A stretch of 64,000 nt of DNA from Candidatus Peribacteria bacterium (lineage in GTDB: Bacteria > Patescibacteriota > Gracilibacteria > BD1-5 > UBA6164), in NCBI GenBank assembly GCA_023898505.1, contig CP060226.1:434001-498000 (forward strand), in the 5' to 3' direction. This document shows positions 1 through 13,603 of this stretch, in pieces (the stretch's first letter is position 1; each line of letters opens with the position of its first letter). Under the pieces are notes generated by a model. It saw only the letters and a list, made by a program, of their open reading frames with translations, did no database searches and was not told the DNA's origin. The translations under genes and the position numbers were made by a program.

Positions 1-438
1 TTGACTACGTCATATTTCTTGAAGCGACTCGGGATTCAGTGTTTGCACCCCCATACTGATACGTTTTACTCCTGCTCAGATCCATCATTTTACTGCCTCT
101 CTCGTTACGCCTTCTGGGGTAGTTTCAAGAGTGATTTCTATCGATGGAGTAGGGCTAAATTTTTCTTTCATCAATGTAATAATTGAAGAAATCTGTCCTG
201 GACTCAATACTGAAGGAGTTCCTCATCAAAAGTATAGAGACTCAAGTTTTTGTCCTAAAATAGAGTCCTTGGGAGTGATAACACCATGCTGTTGGAGTTT
301 TGAGTCGATCGTCAATATCTCGTTTTCAAGGAAAGAAACATACTTCTGAACTTGATACTTCTGGATATTTCCAATCGAAGCAAATCGACAGTACTTACAC
401 TTTTGTTCACAAAATGGAATATGAATATAAGAAAACAT
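1..438 (-). CDS. hemW: HemW-like radical SAM protein (3' end beyond window)
   Basis: N-terminal ~146 residues of a HemW / coproporphyrinogen III oxidase-like radical SAM protein, cut by the window edge. HemW proteins are heme-handling radical SAM enzymes. The start IHIPFCEQKCKYC carries the CxxxCxxC motif that binds the [4Fe-4S] cluster (Cys 10, 14, 17). About 50 residues later comes LYFGGGTPS, the family's SAM-binding glycine motif; two of its three glycines are UGA codons (223-228), and another UGA supplies the Gly of EIGR near the edge. RISMGVQ is also typical. The ATG at 436-438 lies 9 bp after the stop of the upstream solute-binding protein gene, so the two are probably cotranscribed. 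Confidence 0.93.
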
Positions 439-447
439 GCAAGAATA

Positions 448-1791
448 TTACAGACAAGGAACCGAAAGATTTTCTAATGTAGTAATTTTAGAAACCATAC
501 ACTGGATACGAGAAAATAATTTTTCTGATTGTTCCGTCGCATGCAAACTATCATCAAGTATCTGAGGAAGTTCTCTATCATATACTGACTTATTTCCCTT
601 GTTAAAAGATGACAAGATATAATCATCATTTAAGAAGTCTCAGAGAACCACATTGTACGAGTCATTGATTTTATTATCCAACATATCGGCTTCAAGGGTA
701 ATTTTTGCAGGAAGATAGTATGGATAGGCCTTGAGATATGACTCTACTCATTCATCACTAACAAGGTACTCCATAAAATCTGTAGCTATATCCGTGTTTT
801 CACTGTTTCTATTGATGACAAAATACTCATAGTTCGCCAGTGTTTTTCCCTTACTTGCAAAGAAGTATGGAAATGGTTCGGCGAAAAGAAATGTCTTACT
901 AAAGCCTTTTTCTTTAATTTGTTCTATCATCCTCGGATACCCAATCACCGCAGCGACTTCTGAACGAGAAAAGGCATCGAGATTATTTACTCCTTCGCTT
1001 TTCATCCCTGCATACTTTGCATTGTAGGCATTTTCTCCGTCCACATCACCAAGTAGAAGGTACTGTCAAAGCGTCTGTTTGAGTTTATTTCCAGTTAATT
1101 CCGAGAGGTTTGTAATCTCTTCGAGCATAAAAAATTGTGTCACAATATCTGAAACTCCAACAACGGTAGTTCCATTCCCCAAAGCAAAAGGAGAGATATC
1201 TGACTGGCGTTCTTTGATCTTTGAGATGGCATTGTTTATAGCTGCCCAAGATTCTAAATCTGAAGCCTTGATATACTTTTTATGATAAAAGATACCGAGC
1301 GTTTCATATCCTACAGGAATTCACTTCAGAAACTCTACAGTATCTTCTCCATTAGCAGTCTCGAGTATCAAATCATCACCAAAAAGACCCTTATAGTTTT
1401 TTCTAAAATCTATCGCAGAAACACGAGCAGGATCTATCCCAAGTATCTGTCACTCAAACAAAGAAGTATCATTATTATTGAGAGTAAAGATATCTGGCCC
1501 CGTACCTTGTAAAAATGCTGAGGTAAGCGCATCAGTATAGGTTTCATAATCACTAAAACTTTCGACAATTATATTTTTCCCAGCAGCAGATGGGGAGGCT
1601 GACTGAAAATCAGCGACAACAGATTCAAATGGAGTACGAGAGTCTCCATACATCCAGATGACGATATCTCCTGCTGTTCTTGTTCCTTGAGTTGTTTGTT
1701 CCTTTTCTCCATTAAGCCCAGTCACAAAGATAATCGTTCACAGGAGCACAACAACACCAATAATTGCAAATATTATTTTTCGTATATTCAT
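448..1791 (-). CDS. ABC-type extracellular solute-binding protein, family 1-like
   Basis: 447-aa protein starting at the ATG at 1789-1791 with a hydrophobic N-terminal signal anchor (residues ~4-24); no lipobox cysteine is visible. The mature part opens with GDIVIWMYGDSRTPFESVVADF and later has TGPDIFTLNNND and FMEYLVSDE, as in family 1 (sugar or glycerol-phosphate type) binding proteins that capture a substrate for an ABC importer. Length is normal for the family (400-450 aa). Several in-frame UGA codons (for example 748-750, 1066-1068, 1450-1452) read as Gly. No permease or ATPase gene is in view, so the substrate is unknown. It is followed by hemW after 9 bp. Confidence 0.78.
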
Positions 1792-1828
1792 AAGAAAAAA
1801 GTTAGAGAAAATAGGAGAGGAAAAAACT

Positions 1829-2140
1829 TTATAAGTCACTCAAAAGGTGCATATGTATATGGGGAACCTCTTGCATATTTCAGACATTTACACGCAACTG
1901 ATACGAAGATTGTACTCATAACTGAAGAGCTACTTTTTTCGCTACTTGCAATAACTCTCCAAGGATATACTCATCTGCTTCACTCATATCATGAATCGTT
2001 GCAATCTCTTTTTTGGGGATAATCAGTACATGCGTCTTTCTTTCTGGATGAATATCTTTGATAACAATAACATCATCCTGTTCATACACAACATCTGCAG
2101 GTATCTCTCAAGCAATAATTTTACTAAAAATAGATGACAT
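1829..2140 (-). CDS. HIT family nucleotide-binding protein
   Basis: 103-aa histidine-triad protein. FSKIIAGEIPADVVYE at the start and VPHIHMHLL near the end match HinT-like proteins; HIHMH is the HxHxH catalytic triad motif that hydrolyses nucleoside phosphoramidates or AMP conjugates. THVLIIPKK is also conserved. Three glycines are UGA, including the Gly of 'IIAGEIPA', where the family Gly is strongly conserved. The gene is invisible if UGA is read as stop. It lies 37 bp upstream of the solute-binding protein gene. Confidence 0.92.
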
Positions 2141-2179
2141 GAGAAAAATTAAAAATTAAATGTTTGAAAAAAAAAGTTT

Positions 2180-2431
2180 CTAATAGTAGGTCTCTGAAAC
2201 ACTTGAACTTGAAGTATCTACTCTATAGCTCGTTCCTGAATCATTCAGAAAAAAGATAAGCACATACCCTAAAATAGACAAAGAAAGCAAAAGCAAAAAC
2301 AATGCAATTGTTACTTTCTCGATATGATTACTAAAATTTTTAAATTTATATGAATGGATCTTTGCGACGACAAAAAATCACCAAATAATGGCCAGCACGA
2401 ACGTATATAATCCAAGGTAGGCGACGAACAT
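2180..2431 (-). CDS. Small two-helix membrane protein
   Basis: 83-aa protein with two hydrophobic segments (residues ~2-22 and ~44-64) and a hydrophilic Ser/Thr-rich tail. An in-frame TAA lies just upstream of the ATG at 2429-2431, which supports this start, although no clear Shine-Dalgarno site is seen. One UGA-Gly lies in the first helix. No family recognised. A SecG-like small translocon subunit is possible from the two-helix layout, but there is no diagnostic motif. Confidence 0.6.
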
Positions 2432-2529
2432 ATGAAAAAGTTAGAGGATTAATTCGATATGTATGACGATTTGTATCGCTTCATTCCATTATATTTCTTA
2501 TTTTTTTTTTGCAAATTTTTGCCTGAACT

Positions 2530-2640
2530 GATATAATAGAGATGAGTTTAGATAGATGCATAGGTGAATAGGGGCATAGCAATATATCTCTATTCCCATC
2601 TCTATTCCTATTAATCTATTTACCTATTAACCTTATTTCT
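2530..2640 (+). promoter_or_regulatory. Pyrimidine-rich leader with motif shared by other genes
   Basis: Non-coding leader of the next gene, built of repeated CTATTCC / CTATT units. CTATTTACCTATT at 2616-2628 also occurs just upstream of der (complement of 15438-15450) and partly upstream of gatC (39161-39171). Function unknown. Confidence 0.35.
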
Positions 2641-3021
2641 ATGGCTGACGTAAAACACAACGGAAAAACTTTTACTATTCAAGATGAAATCCAAGCAAAG
2701 TATCCTGAGCTCATCAAAATGATTTTGGCAACAGAAAGTATGGATGATGATGAGCGCCAATACTGGTTTGATATCATGCCATCTATGACAGATGCCCAAA
2801 TTGATAGACTATTTAATATCCTGGATACAGAAAAGAAGAAACTTGAAGAACTGGAAGTAAAATACCAAAAAGAAATTAAATCTCTCAATGAAAAGCATCT
2901 CATCGAGTGGCAAGAATTTCAACTCAAAGAGTCAAAGAAAAAAGTGGCAGATGCCAAAGCAAATGACAAAGCTGAAGACGGAGATCCAGATGATGTCCTC
3001 AAAGCACTGAATGATCTATAA
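2641..3021 (+). CDS. Acidic coiled-coil protein of unknown function
   Basis: 126-aa soluble, highly charged protein. The first ~65 residues look helical (MADVKHNGKTFTIQDEIQAK, then MTDAQIDRLFNILDTE), followed by a Lys/Glu-rich segment (~65-105) with coiled-coil character and an acidic tail. It has no UGA codon and is followed at once by a strong terminator, so it is probably a well-expressed single-gene unit. No family recognised. Confidence 0.75.
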   Translation: MADVKHNGKTFTIQDEIQAKYPELIKMILATESMDDDERQYWFDIMPSMTDAQIDRLFNILDTEKKKLEELEVKYQKEIKSLNEKHLIEWQEFQLKESKKKVADAKANDKAEDGDPDDVLKALNDL

Positions 3022-3057
3022 AAAAACACGGTTGAGAATCTCAACCGTGTTTTTTTA
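3022..3057 (+). terminator. Rho-independent terminator
   Basis: Perfect hairpin ACACGGTTGAG/CTCAACCGTGT with a T7 tail, directly after the stop at 3019-3021. Confidence 0.92.
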
Positions 3058-3084
3058 TAGTAACTAGTAAAATAATAATATAAC

Positions 3085-3145
3085 ATCTTCTGTCATCCTG
3101 AACTTGCTTGTCCCGAGAACTCGGTGAATTCAGGATCTATTCAAA
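3085..3145. repeat. Dispersed palindromic repeat (CCTGAACTTG type)
   Basis: Unit beginning GTCATCCTGAACTTG and ending TTCAGGATC, with an inner near-palindrome around CCCGAGAACTCGG. Related units occur around 12085, 18770, 39090 and inside tsaE (58440-58485). The rest of 3058-3280 shows no supportable gene. Confidence 0.7.
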
Positions 3146-3280
3146 TAATAACAATCAGCTTTTTACTAGGACTACAGCGGCACAAAAACGTAATTTCCCT
3201 TCGAGTCTCTTCTTCGCATTTCAAATTAAAAAAGATTATTTCAAAAACAACGTTTGTCATTTCCAAGATAATCTTTTTTA

Positions 3281-3453
3281 TGGTGCAAGAGAAGAAGACC
3301 CGCCTCTTACGTTACTATCGATTTCATCTTCCAGTAGCTTCAGTAGGGCATCCAGTAATTGCTCCTATTCGTCGCAATTAGTTTTTTACCTGGCTAACCA
3401 CCAGTAAAAAACCAACGCTTCCTCTCTCGCTTCTTCTAAATCTTTTGTATATA
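3281..3453 (-). mobile_element. tRNA-linked mini-element with degenerate tRNA-Leu 3' end
   Basis: Directly downstream of tRNA-Leu. It ends, at 3281-3300, in a degenerate copy of the tRNA 3' end (TGGTGC then AGAAGAAGAC, as at 3454-3475). Between lies a ~110-bp block (about 3303-3412) that is also found beside tRNA-Cys (37424-37531), including ATTGCTCCTATTCGTCGCAAT and a long hairpin TTTTTTAC..GTAAAAAA at about 3381-3410. No protein is encoded. It may be a non-autonomous integrated element or the relic of a tandem tRNA duplication. Confidence 0.5.
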
Positions 3454-3543
3454 TGGTGCCCAGAAGAAGACTCGAACTTCCACGGCAAATATTCGCCACA
3501 CGCCCCTCAAGCGTGCGTGTCTACCAATTCCACCACCTGGGCA
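3454..3543 (-). tRNA. tRNA-Leu(GAG)
   Basis: 90-nt class II tRNA. The acceptor stem TGCCCAG pairs with CTGGGCA and CCA is genome-encoded (complement of 3454-3456). GGTGGAATTGGTAGACACGC is the typical leucine D-arm. The anticodon arm CACGC-TTGAGGG-GCGTG gives GAG (complement of 3506-3508), followed by a long variable arm and the T-arm GTTCGAGTC. Confidence 0.97.
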
Positions 3544-3590
3544 TAAAATGTAGAGGTATTGTATTGATTATTTTGAAATGTAAAGAGATT

Positions 3591-4256
3591 TTATGCAGCT
3601 TCTCTAGGAGGAATATTAATATATCACATTCTCGGATGTACTGAGCGTCAAGATTTTCAATGAAACTCTGTTTGAGATGAGTGATTTCAAATATCATACT
3701 GTACCACTACCCTACTACCATTAAAAGCAATCACCCTACATAGAACTTCCATTCATTGAAAATGTCGAACTACTGTATCACCAATCTCAAGTCATGAAAC
3801 ATGTGGTCAACAATCATCATTACACATAGAAGCAAGTAACATTTCCTTTAGCTTTTCTATATAATCAAATAAAAGCGTATCTTCAGGAATAATACTTCAT
3901 AACTTATTCAACATATCAATATCAATGAATTCTTCATACTCCTGACTTAAATCTTTAAAGTCGTTTCTTCATTTTGTATCAGCAGATGCTCAAATATCTC
4001 CCTTTAAACAAGTATATCCTGCTAAAATAACCTCCATCTTCCTTAAGAACTCTATTTTACGCAAAACATTAGAGGAGGTTTCTTCCGTGCTAGCTATAAT
4101 AGCCTCTACCACAGTCCATTCAATATAGCCATCTAAAATAGCATCTATTAAATTAGCACTACCAAGAATTAATATACCTATATTATTAACATCCTTTCCC
4201 CTTTTTTTTCACACAGTAAATCGATCTATCAAGGTTCCTATTTGCAATGAAGCCAT
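3591..4256 (-). CDS. Hypothetical protein, many UGA codons
   Basis: 221-aa protein that exists only under UGA=Gly (at least ten in-frame UGAs). The N-terminal half is helical (MASLQIGTLIDRFTV, NNIGILILGSANLIDAILDG). The C-terminal half looks like a small beta domain with LEIGDTVVRHFQGMEVLCRVI and VVVQYDIG, reminiscent of an SH3-like or OB-like fold. Cys pairs are present (CNDDCG). No family recognised. It lies between tRNA-Leu and the rpoC terminator in the rpoC orientation. Confidence 0.7.
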
Positions 4257-4258
4257 TA

Positions 4259-4289
4259 TAAAAAGCAATATTTAAAATATTGCTTTTTA
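4259..4289 (-). terminator. Terminator after rpoC
   Basis: Palindrome AAAAGCAATATTT/AAATATTGCTTTT with A/T runs on both sides, 25 bp after the rpoC stop. Confidence 0.8.
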
Positions 4290-4313
4290 TAATCATTTTT
4301 TCTGATAAGTCAA

Positions 4314-7300
4314 TTAAAAATTACTTTCTTCTTCCATAGTATGGACTACTTCTTCCAGATGAGTCTCAGAAACATCAACTCCTTCATCATTTGGATCAAA
4401 GTAGTCTATTTCAGACTCAAGTTGATGACCATGCATCTTTCTATACTGCTTTCCTGCTGGAATCAATCTACCGATAATTACATTTTCTTTTAATTCTTTC
4501 AACTTATCTACTTTTCCACTTACTGATGCCTCAACAAGTACTCTCACTGTCTCTTGGAACGATGCAGCAGAAAGCCAACTTTCTGTATAGAGTGATATCT
4601 TCGTTATACCAAGAAGGAGACGTTCTCCGATTCCTGGTTTCTTTCCAGCAGCAATAAGTGCATCATTTTCCTTTTTAAAGGTAATAATGTCTACGATATC
4701 TCCTGGGAAGAATTCTGTATCACCCTTATCAAGGACACGAACACGACTAAACATCTGTCTTACAATGAGCTCAATATGTTTTGAGTTTACTGTTTGCCCT
4801 TGTGAAGAGTAAATCGCTTTGATATCATCAACGATATATTGTTCTGCAGAGAGTACTCCACTTACAAGCATAAGTTTCTCAAGATCAAGATATCCTTCTG
4901 TCAACTTTTGCCCTTGTTTTACAACATCTCCAGTTTTTACCAGTACATTTTTCCCAAGTTCAAAACGGTATTCAAAGACTCTTGGTTCTACGTCCTTAAT
5001 AACGATCATACCATCGGAAATCTTTTTTACTACCCCTCCGAAATTTGAAGTTAGTCTTTGTTTTTCTTCTTTATTTCTTGCAAGGATTTGTTTTGCTTTT
5101 ACTTCTTGCCCTTGTTTTACTGCCAATTCATAGGCTCCATCAAAATAATACTCTTCTTCTGTGAGTTCTGAAGCGATGATTCTTACAAAAATACCGTCAT
5201 CTGCTTGTTCTACTTCTACACTACCAGCGATATCAGCAATCTCTGCTACTACCTTTGGTGTACGAGCTTCAAATAATTCTTCAACTCTCGCAAGACCTTG
5301 GGTCATATCCCCTCCTTCTTTCGCAACTCAACCAGAGTGGAAAGTACGCATCGTCAACTGTGTTCCTGGCTCACCGATAGACTGTGCTGCGATAACTCCA
5401 ACTGGGGTACCAATTTCTGAATTTTTATTCAAACCAAGATCAAGACCATAACACTTCTTACATACACCTCCTTCTGTTTCACAAGTAAGTACGGAACGGA
5501 TATTTACTTCTTCGATCTTATGTTCCATCAATACTTCAACGACGTCATTATCGATGATAGTTCCTGCTGGTACAATCACGCTCTTCCCTACTTTCACATC
5601 CGTTGCAATAGTATGAGAGTAAATTCTATCTTCGAAACTTTCATCAAAACTTGATTTTTTGTCATGAACCGAAACAGTTTTATAGTGAACAGTATGACAA
5701 TCATCTTCTTTTACGATGATATTTTGAGAAGCATCTACCAGTCTTCTTGTCAGATACCCTGATTGTGCTGTTTTTAGGGCAGTATCTGATTTTCACTTTC
5801 TTCAACCATGTGTCGCGATAAAGTACTCAAGTGTAGAAAATCCTTCTTTCAATGTTGACTTGATTGGAAGCTCGATAGTTTTACCAGTTGTAGAGGCAAC
5901 AAGTCCTTTCATCCCACAAAGCTGTGTAATATTTCCCCAGTTTCATCTCGCTCCAGAATCAATAAAGTTAAAGATATGATTATCTGCATCAAATAGATTT
6001 TTCATCTCTTTTTCGATAACCTTTTTTACTTCGGCCCAAATCATAATTGATTGGAGGTATTTTTCATCTTCGGTCATAAACCCAGCCCAATGCATCTTTT
6101 GGATATATTTTACCTTTTCTGCTGCTGTAGCTAAAAGTTCTTTTTTGTTTTCTGGTACTACCATATCTTCTTTTGAAATCGTCAAACCAGAAATCGTCGC
6201 ATATTTATACCCAAAGTTTTTAATCGCGTCTACAAATTGTGCGGTTACTTCTGCACCAAGTTGTTCAAACGATTTTGCTAGTATCTTTTTTAGGGCGCTC
6301 TTTTTTAGGGTTTCATTGATAAATCCAAGTTCTTCTGGAACAATCTGGTTAAAAAGCAGTCTTCCATACGTGGTTTCTACCAATTCTCCTTGGACTCTTA
6401 CTTTGATGAGAGATTTGATTCCGATACTTCCATTGTCATAGGCAAATGTAGCATCTTCAAGACTCGCAAATACTTTTCCTGTTCCCACTCCATTTTCATC
6501 AACCGCAGATACGTAATAACATCCGAGGATCATATCCTGAGACGGAGTTACAATCGGTTCCCCACTTGAAGGAGAAAGTAGGTTTTTTGAAGTTACCATA
6601 AGTTGCTTTGCTTCCGCCTGAGCTTTTGGAGTAATCGGTAAGTGTACCGCCATCTGGTCACCATCGAAGTCCGCATTAAAGGCAGTACAAGTAAGAGGAT
6701 GAAGCTGGATAGCCTTTCCTTCGATGAGTACTGGTTTAAACGCTTGGATAGAAAGTCTATGGAGTGTCGGTGCACGATTCATCAGAACATATTTTCCATC
6801 AATCACTTCATCGAGTGCATCCCATACTTCTTTTCCTTCTTTTTCGATAAACTTTTCTGCATGTTTCACGTTGTACACAATTCCATCTTCGATAAGTCTC
6901 GCGATGATAAATGGTTTAAACAAGATAAGCGCCATAGACTTAGGAAGTCCACATTCATCGATTTTTAGGCTTGGACCTACAACGATTACCGATCTTGCTG
7001 AATAGTCCACACGTTTACCAAGCAGGTTTTGTCTAAAACGACCTTGTTTCCCTTTCAAAATCTCAGTTAACGATTTCAGTTTCTTCTTATTTGCGGTAAC
7101 AAATCCTGATCTATTCGTTCTGGTTTCTCCAGTAACCAGCATATCTACTGCTTCCTGAAGCATTCTCTTTTCGTTTTTCAGGATAACATCTGGAGCTCCA
7201 AGTTCAATCAATTTTCTCAGACGATTATTTCTGTTAATAACTCTTCTATAGAGGTCATTGAGATCTGAACTTGCAAATCTTCCCCCATCAAGCTGAATCA

Positions 7301-8327
7301 TCGGTCTCAAATCTGGTGGAACGATAGGAAGTGCTTCCAAAATAAACCACTCAGGTCTTTGTCCTGACTTCAAGAGATTTGAAGCCAATTTAATTTTTTG
7401 AAGTAATTTCTTTTGTTTTGCTTGTGTCGCCGTCTTGAGTTCATCCTGCATATCTGCAATAAACTCACGAAGGTCAATTCTCTCAAGTAATCTTTTTAAA
7501 TACTCTGCCCCAGTACCCCCATTGAACACATGTGGGAACTTATCAATCAGTACTCTATACTCTAGCTCTCCAACTACTTCACCCACTGCAAGCCCTTTCA
7601 GACTCGAACGAAGCTCTTCAAATTCTTCGGTTAAGTCATCAATACGTTTCAAAAGCACCGCTTCTTGTTGTGTATACTTTTTTGCAGTAAGTTTCTTTGC
7701 TTCTTTTTGAAGTTTCAGTTCATTTACTTCTTTCTGGATTTCTTTTTGCATTTCCGCCTTTGAAACCTTGTATCTATCTTCGAGTTCACGAATGGCTTCT
7801 TGTTGTTTCTCTGCGTATACATCAGTAATAATGTATGATGCAAAGTATACGACTTGTTCTAGCTTTTTTACTGGAAGATCAAGGAGTAAACCAATTCTAG
7901 AAGGAACAGATTTTAAGTACCAGATATGTGCTACAGGAGCATACAGATCGATATGAGCCATACGTTCTCTTCTCACAGAAGACTTTGTTACCTCTACTCC
8001 ACACCTTTCACAGACTACTCCTTTATAACGAATACGCTTATACTTTCCACAAGCACACTCATAGTTTTTTCTTGGTCCAAAGATTTGTTCACAAAAGAGT
8101 CCACCTCTTTCTGGTTTCTGAGTTCTATAGTTAATCGTCTCCGAAATAAGTACTTTTCCGTGTGAAAGACTACGAATTTTTTCGGCAGACATCACTCCGA
8201 TACCGATTCCGGCAAGATTGTCTAGATTTTTTCCTTTCGTTACATCTCTTTTTCCAATATTCTGACCAATCTCAGAAAAATCTGTGATTTTGTCATTTAA
8301 GAAATTATCAAGGGTTTTATCAAACAT
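4314..8327 (-). CDS. rpoC: DNA-directed RNA polymerase subunit beta'
   Basis: 1,337-aa beta' subunit of RNA polymerase. The N-terminal zinc finger reads [20 protein letters not shown], the catalytic Mg-binding loop is NADFDGDQM, and the trigger-loop / bridge-helix region is intact. Reading UGA as stop would break it at 5943-5945, near 5800, at 5598-5600 and near 5310-5330. These sites are the last Gly of SGARG, GRKG in HGGRKGKSD, and the Gly after FHSG, positions that are Gly (or Ala once) across bacteria. The first ~790 and last ~330 codons contain no UGA, so UGA is used sparingly. It follows rpoB after 141 bp and precedes a terminator. Confidence 0.99.
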
Positions 8328-8349
8328 GATATATTAGTTAGAAATTATA

Positions 8350-8464
8350 TGTATGAGCCCTCACTCAGTCTCTTCCAATGAGAGAGAAGCATAAGGTTTT
8401 TTATTTTTTTAAAATGCTTTCATCCTTCTATCCCTCTCCCACTTGGGAGAGGTTAGGTGAGGGC
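8350..8464. repeat. Inverted repeat between rpoB and rpoC
   Basis: GAGCCCTCACT at 8353 and AGTGAGGGCT-like GGTGAGGGCT at 8455-8464 form the outer arms, with an inner palindrome CCTCTCCCACTTGGGAGAGG at 8433-8452. It belongs to the window's class of G/C-rich palindromic repeats and could fold in the rpoBC transcript. Confidence 0.6.
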
Positions 8465-8468
8465 TATA

Positions 8469-11954
<3,486 letters not shown>

Positions 11955-12351
11955 GTATTTTGTAGATTAAATAAGTAAATTAACCCCACCCCTTTTCACT
12001 TTATTTCAGGTACTCCCCTTGAAAAAGGGAGATCTGAGTGGAATTACATAAAGTAACTGCTTTGCAGAAAATAAAACTTTCTGTGTCATTCTGAACTTGA
12101 TTCAGAATCATTACTGTAAACTTCTATTTTCTGATACTATAAATTATGCTATGAATTACTCAATCTTTACTTAGCATTAAATACGAAAAAAACGCCCTAC
12201 CTCTTCTCGCATGACTCATCCTAAGGTAGAACTTCAGTATGAAAGTATAGAAAATAAAAGAAAAAGTCAATCAAAAAATTAAACTTTTTTCTCATTGCAA
12301 AAATACTATTCTTTTATAAGATAGGCGGACAATAAACATCAGTAATCAAAT
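11955..12351. promoter_or_regulatory. Divergent rpoB / mltG intergenic region
   Basis: Holds no gene that I can support. For rpoB (leftward) there is a TATACT -10-like box (complement of 12244-12249). Some 15 nt beyond it is a hairpin CTACCT..AGGTAG (12197-12229) followed by a T7 run in the transcript (12185-12192), a possible attenuator. Two palindromic repeats lie at about 12010-12040 and 12083-12112. A weak rightward promoter for mltG (TTGCAA, then TAAGAT, near 12296-12323) is possible. Confidence 0.4.
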
Positions 12352-13383
12352 ATGAAACGTCTTTTTCTTATTATAAGCCTTGTTGTTATTCTTGGGATAT
12401 CATCTTCTTGGTATCACCGTTATACTTCTTTTGATGGAATTATCTGAGGAGAAAGTGAGAAAATAATCGAAGTGGCTCCTGGTAGCACACTTTATGGATT
12501 CTTTGAAGAGGAATTCCATCTCTCTGATCCTCTCTGGAAATACTATCTCAAAAAACATACCCCTTCAGATTTCAAACTCCAAACTGGAAAATTTGAGATT
12601 CAAGCCAATGCAACGCTTGAAGATATTTTCCAGAATCTCCAAAAACCAATGTATGATTCTGTGCAGGTAACGATGCTTGAAGGATGGAATATCTTTGATA
12701 TCGATGCCTACCTCAGTAACGAATGACTCCTACAAGCAGGAGACTTTATAGCATTTGCAGAAAACGACTTTTATCCACTCAAAAAAGAGTTTACATTTAT
12801 CGCGGATGCAGAAACACTGGAAGGTTTTCTCTACCCAGACACCTATGCTCTTGATCCAAAAAATATCACTCCTGAAACCATTGCTCGTACGATGCTTAAA
12901 AATTTTCAAACAAAGATATTACCACCCCCTACCTCCCCCCTCCTTAGTAAGGAGGGGGAATCGGGCGAAGGAGTTGGGGGCGGTTTCAATTACGAAACCC
13001 TTATTCTCGCATCTATCGTAGAAAAAGAAGAAAGAAATAGCAATGAACGACCAACAGTAGCGGGGATACTAAAAAAACGCCTCAATGAATGATGGATGAT
13101 TGGAGCCGATATCACCGTGTGTTACCCCCATAAACTAACAAGTGAAGAGTGCAAGATGGTCGTCAGTAAATATATCGGAGAAAAAAGCGAATACAATACC
13201 CGCACGATGACGGGACTTCCTCGTACTCCAATTGGAAATCCGAGCTTTGACGCCATCAGTGCTGTGATTCATTCGAAAGATACTCCGTATTATTACTACC
13301 TCCACGATACCCAAACTGGACAAATCTACTATGCCCGCACGAATTCTGAACACGAAGAAAATAAGAAAAAATATCTCCGATAA
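12352..13383 (+). CDS. mltG: Endolytic murein transglycosylase MltG (YceG-like)
   Basis: 343-aa MltG, the membrane-anchored lytic transglycosylase that cleaves nascent peptidoglycan strands. An N-terminal membrane segment (residues ~4-22) precedes the LysM-like and YceG domains. LEGFLYPDTY carries the catalytic glutamate, and LILASIVEKE and the TGLPRTPIGNP block are family hallmarks. UGA codons serve Gly at GIIGGES, SNEG and NEGW. A 64-bp palindromic repeat (12921-12984) is inserted in frame between NFQTKIL and FNYETL, adding a Pro/Gly-rich ~21-residue loop absent from the family. Confidence 0.95.
12921..12984. repeat. Palindromic element inserted in frame inside mltG
   Basis: Nested inverted repeat: outer arms ACCACCCCC / GGGGGCGGT, inner hairpin CCCCCTCCTTAG/TAAGGAGGGGG. 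It is translated as PPPTSPLLSKEGESGEGVGG and keeps the reading frame. It resembles the protein-inserting palindromic elements known from Rickettsia. Confidence 0.85.
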
Positions 13384-13412
13384 TTGACAGTATTTAAAAA
13401 ATAGAGTACGCT
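13384..13412 (+). promoter_or_regulatory. Sigma-70-type promoter
   Basis: TTGACA (13384-13389), a 17-bp spacer and TACGCT (13407-13412), directly after the mltG stop and 33 bp before the next ATG. Confidence 0.5.
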
Positions 13413-13444
13413 ATTAGAGTAGATTATTCTCTAACTATCATCCC

Positions 13445-13573
13445 ATGACTTCAAGAAACAGCGATTTCCAAAAAGTACTTCAGAGTGAGCAAGCAAGACG
13501 TCATGAAGACCTCTCAAATATTGATTACATCATCCAGGTCTCTAGCCATGGTTTTCAAGTACTTTCTAAATAA
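13445..13573 (+). CDS. Small hypothetical protein (42 aa)
   Basis: MTSRNSDFQKVLQSEQARR at the start; charged and probably helical. It lies just after the promoter at 13384 and 6 bp before the next gene, so the two probably share a transcript. No family recognised. Confidence 0.55.
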   Translation: MTSRNSDFQKVLQSEQARRHEDLSNIDYIIQVSSHGFQVLSK

Positions 13574-13579
13574 ACAAAT

Positions 13580-13603
13580 ATGAATGAATGAATGAATGAA
13601 TGA
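13580..13603 (+). repeat. (ATGA)6 tetranucleotide repeat at a start codon
   Basis: Perfect six-copy tandem ATGA repeat spanning the start codon of the gene at 13580. Tetranucleotide tracts of this kind can change length by slipped-strand mispairing. Confidence 0.9.

Noticed and set aside
3108..3407. Rightward standard-code frames of 85-99 codons
   Set aside because: They run through dispersed repeats and the tRNA-linked element and have no protein-like composition.
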